Origin: CBDUQP01 sp965369385
GTDB lineage: Bacteria; Planctomycetota; Phycisphaerae; SM23-33
Assembly (NCBI GenBank): GCA_965369385.1
Contig: CBDUQP010000021.1
Coordinates: forward strand, 1-31,574
DNA length: 31,574 nucleotides
Direction of reading: 5' to 3'
The notes beneath the pieces are model-generated. The model searched no databases and was not told the origin of the DNA. It was given only the letters and a program-made list of their open reading frames with translations. The first letter of the stretch is position 1; each line of letters opens with the position of its first letter. Shown piece after piece: positions 31,556 through 31,574 of this stretch. The position numbers and the translations under genes are program-made.

Positions 31556-31574
31556 GTTTGCTCCAACCATGCGT

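Noticed and set aside
1..31574. CRISPR array, prophage or integrative element
   Set aside because: No regularly spaced repeats, phage or integrase genes were seen; both tRNA genes lack adjacent att-like duplications.

Overview
The window reads as a chromosomal segment of a Gram-negative, PVC-type bacterium, most likely Planctomycetota (Phycisphaerae-like). This rests on two proteins with PEP-CTERM sorting tails, a dockerin-type EF-hand pair of the form usual in planctomycete surface proteins, a prepilin-leader protein of the kind expanded in that group, a UroD-family gene paired with an AraC regulator, and moderately high GC. This is an inference; no rRNA is present to settle it.

Layout. 1-5786: the C-terminal part of rpoN (sigma-54), then rsgA on the minus strand, nfo (endonuclease IV), a large PpiD/SurA-like membrane-anchored protein, and tRNA-Phe with its own promoter and terminator. 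6008-15036: nine tightly packed plus-strand genes, ctpA-like protease, tsaD, larB, nnrD, btuF-btuC-btuD-like vitamin B12 ABC importer, ribF and an nrnA-like DHH phosphoesterase. 15066-18180: a consensus promoter, a full-length cobalamin riboswitch and an intrinsic terminator, followed by two PEP-CTERM surface proteins and a pseudopilin-like protein. 18284-21771: AraC regulator divergent from a UroD/corrinoid methyltransferase-family gene, an aldo/keto reductase, and tRNA-Ser. 21984-24800: tldD-tldE protease pair. 24921-27215: a thioredoxin-like lipoprotein and a 519-residue protein carrying an internal HPr-like domain. 27400-31294: a minus-strand sugar operon of class II aldolase, fucose/arabinose-type isomerase and FGGY kinase. 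The window ends in REP-like inverted repeats.

How they work together. The most interesting unit is the B12-responsive surface module. An importer (btuFCD) is followed within about 2 kb by a riboswitch that should shut off two secreted, surface-sorted proteins and a pseudopilin when cobalamin is plentiful. I propose that these capture or concentrate corrinoids at the cell surface, by analogy with the surface accessory proteins of Bacteroidetes B12 loci. The second novelty candidate is the HPr-domain fusion protein at 25656-27215. The rest is mostly housekeeping (translation quality, tRNA modification, DNA repair, flavin and NAD(P) repair) and a carbohydrate-catabolic operon.
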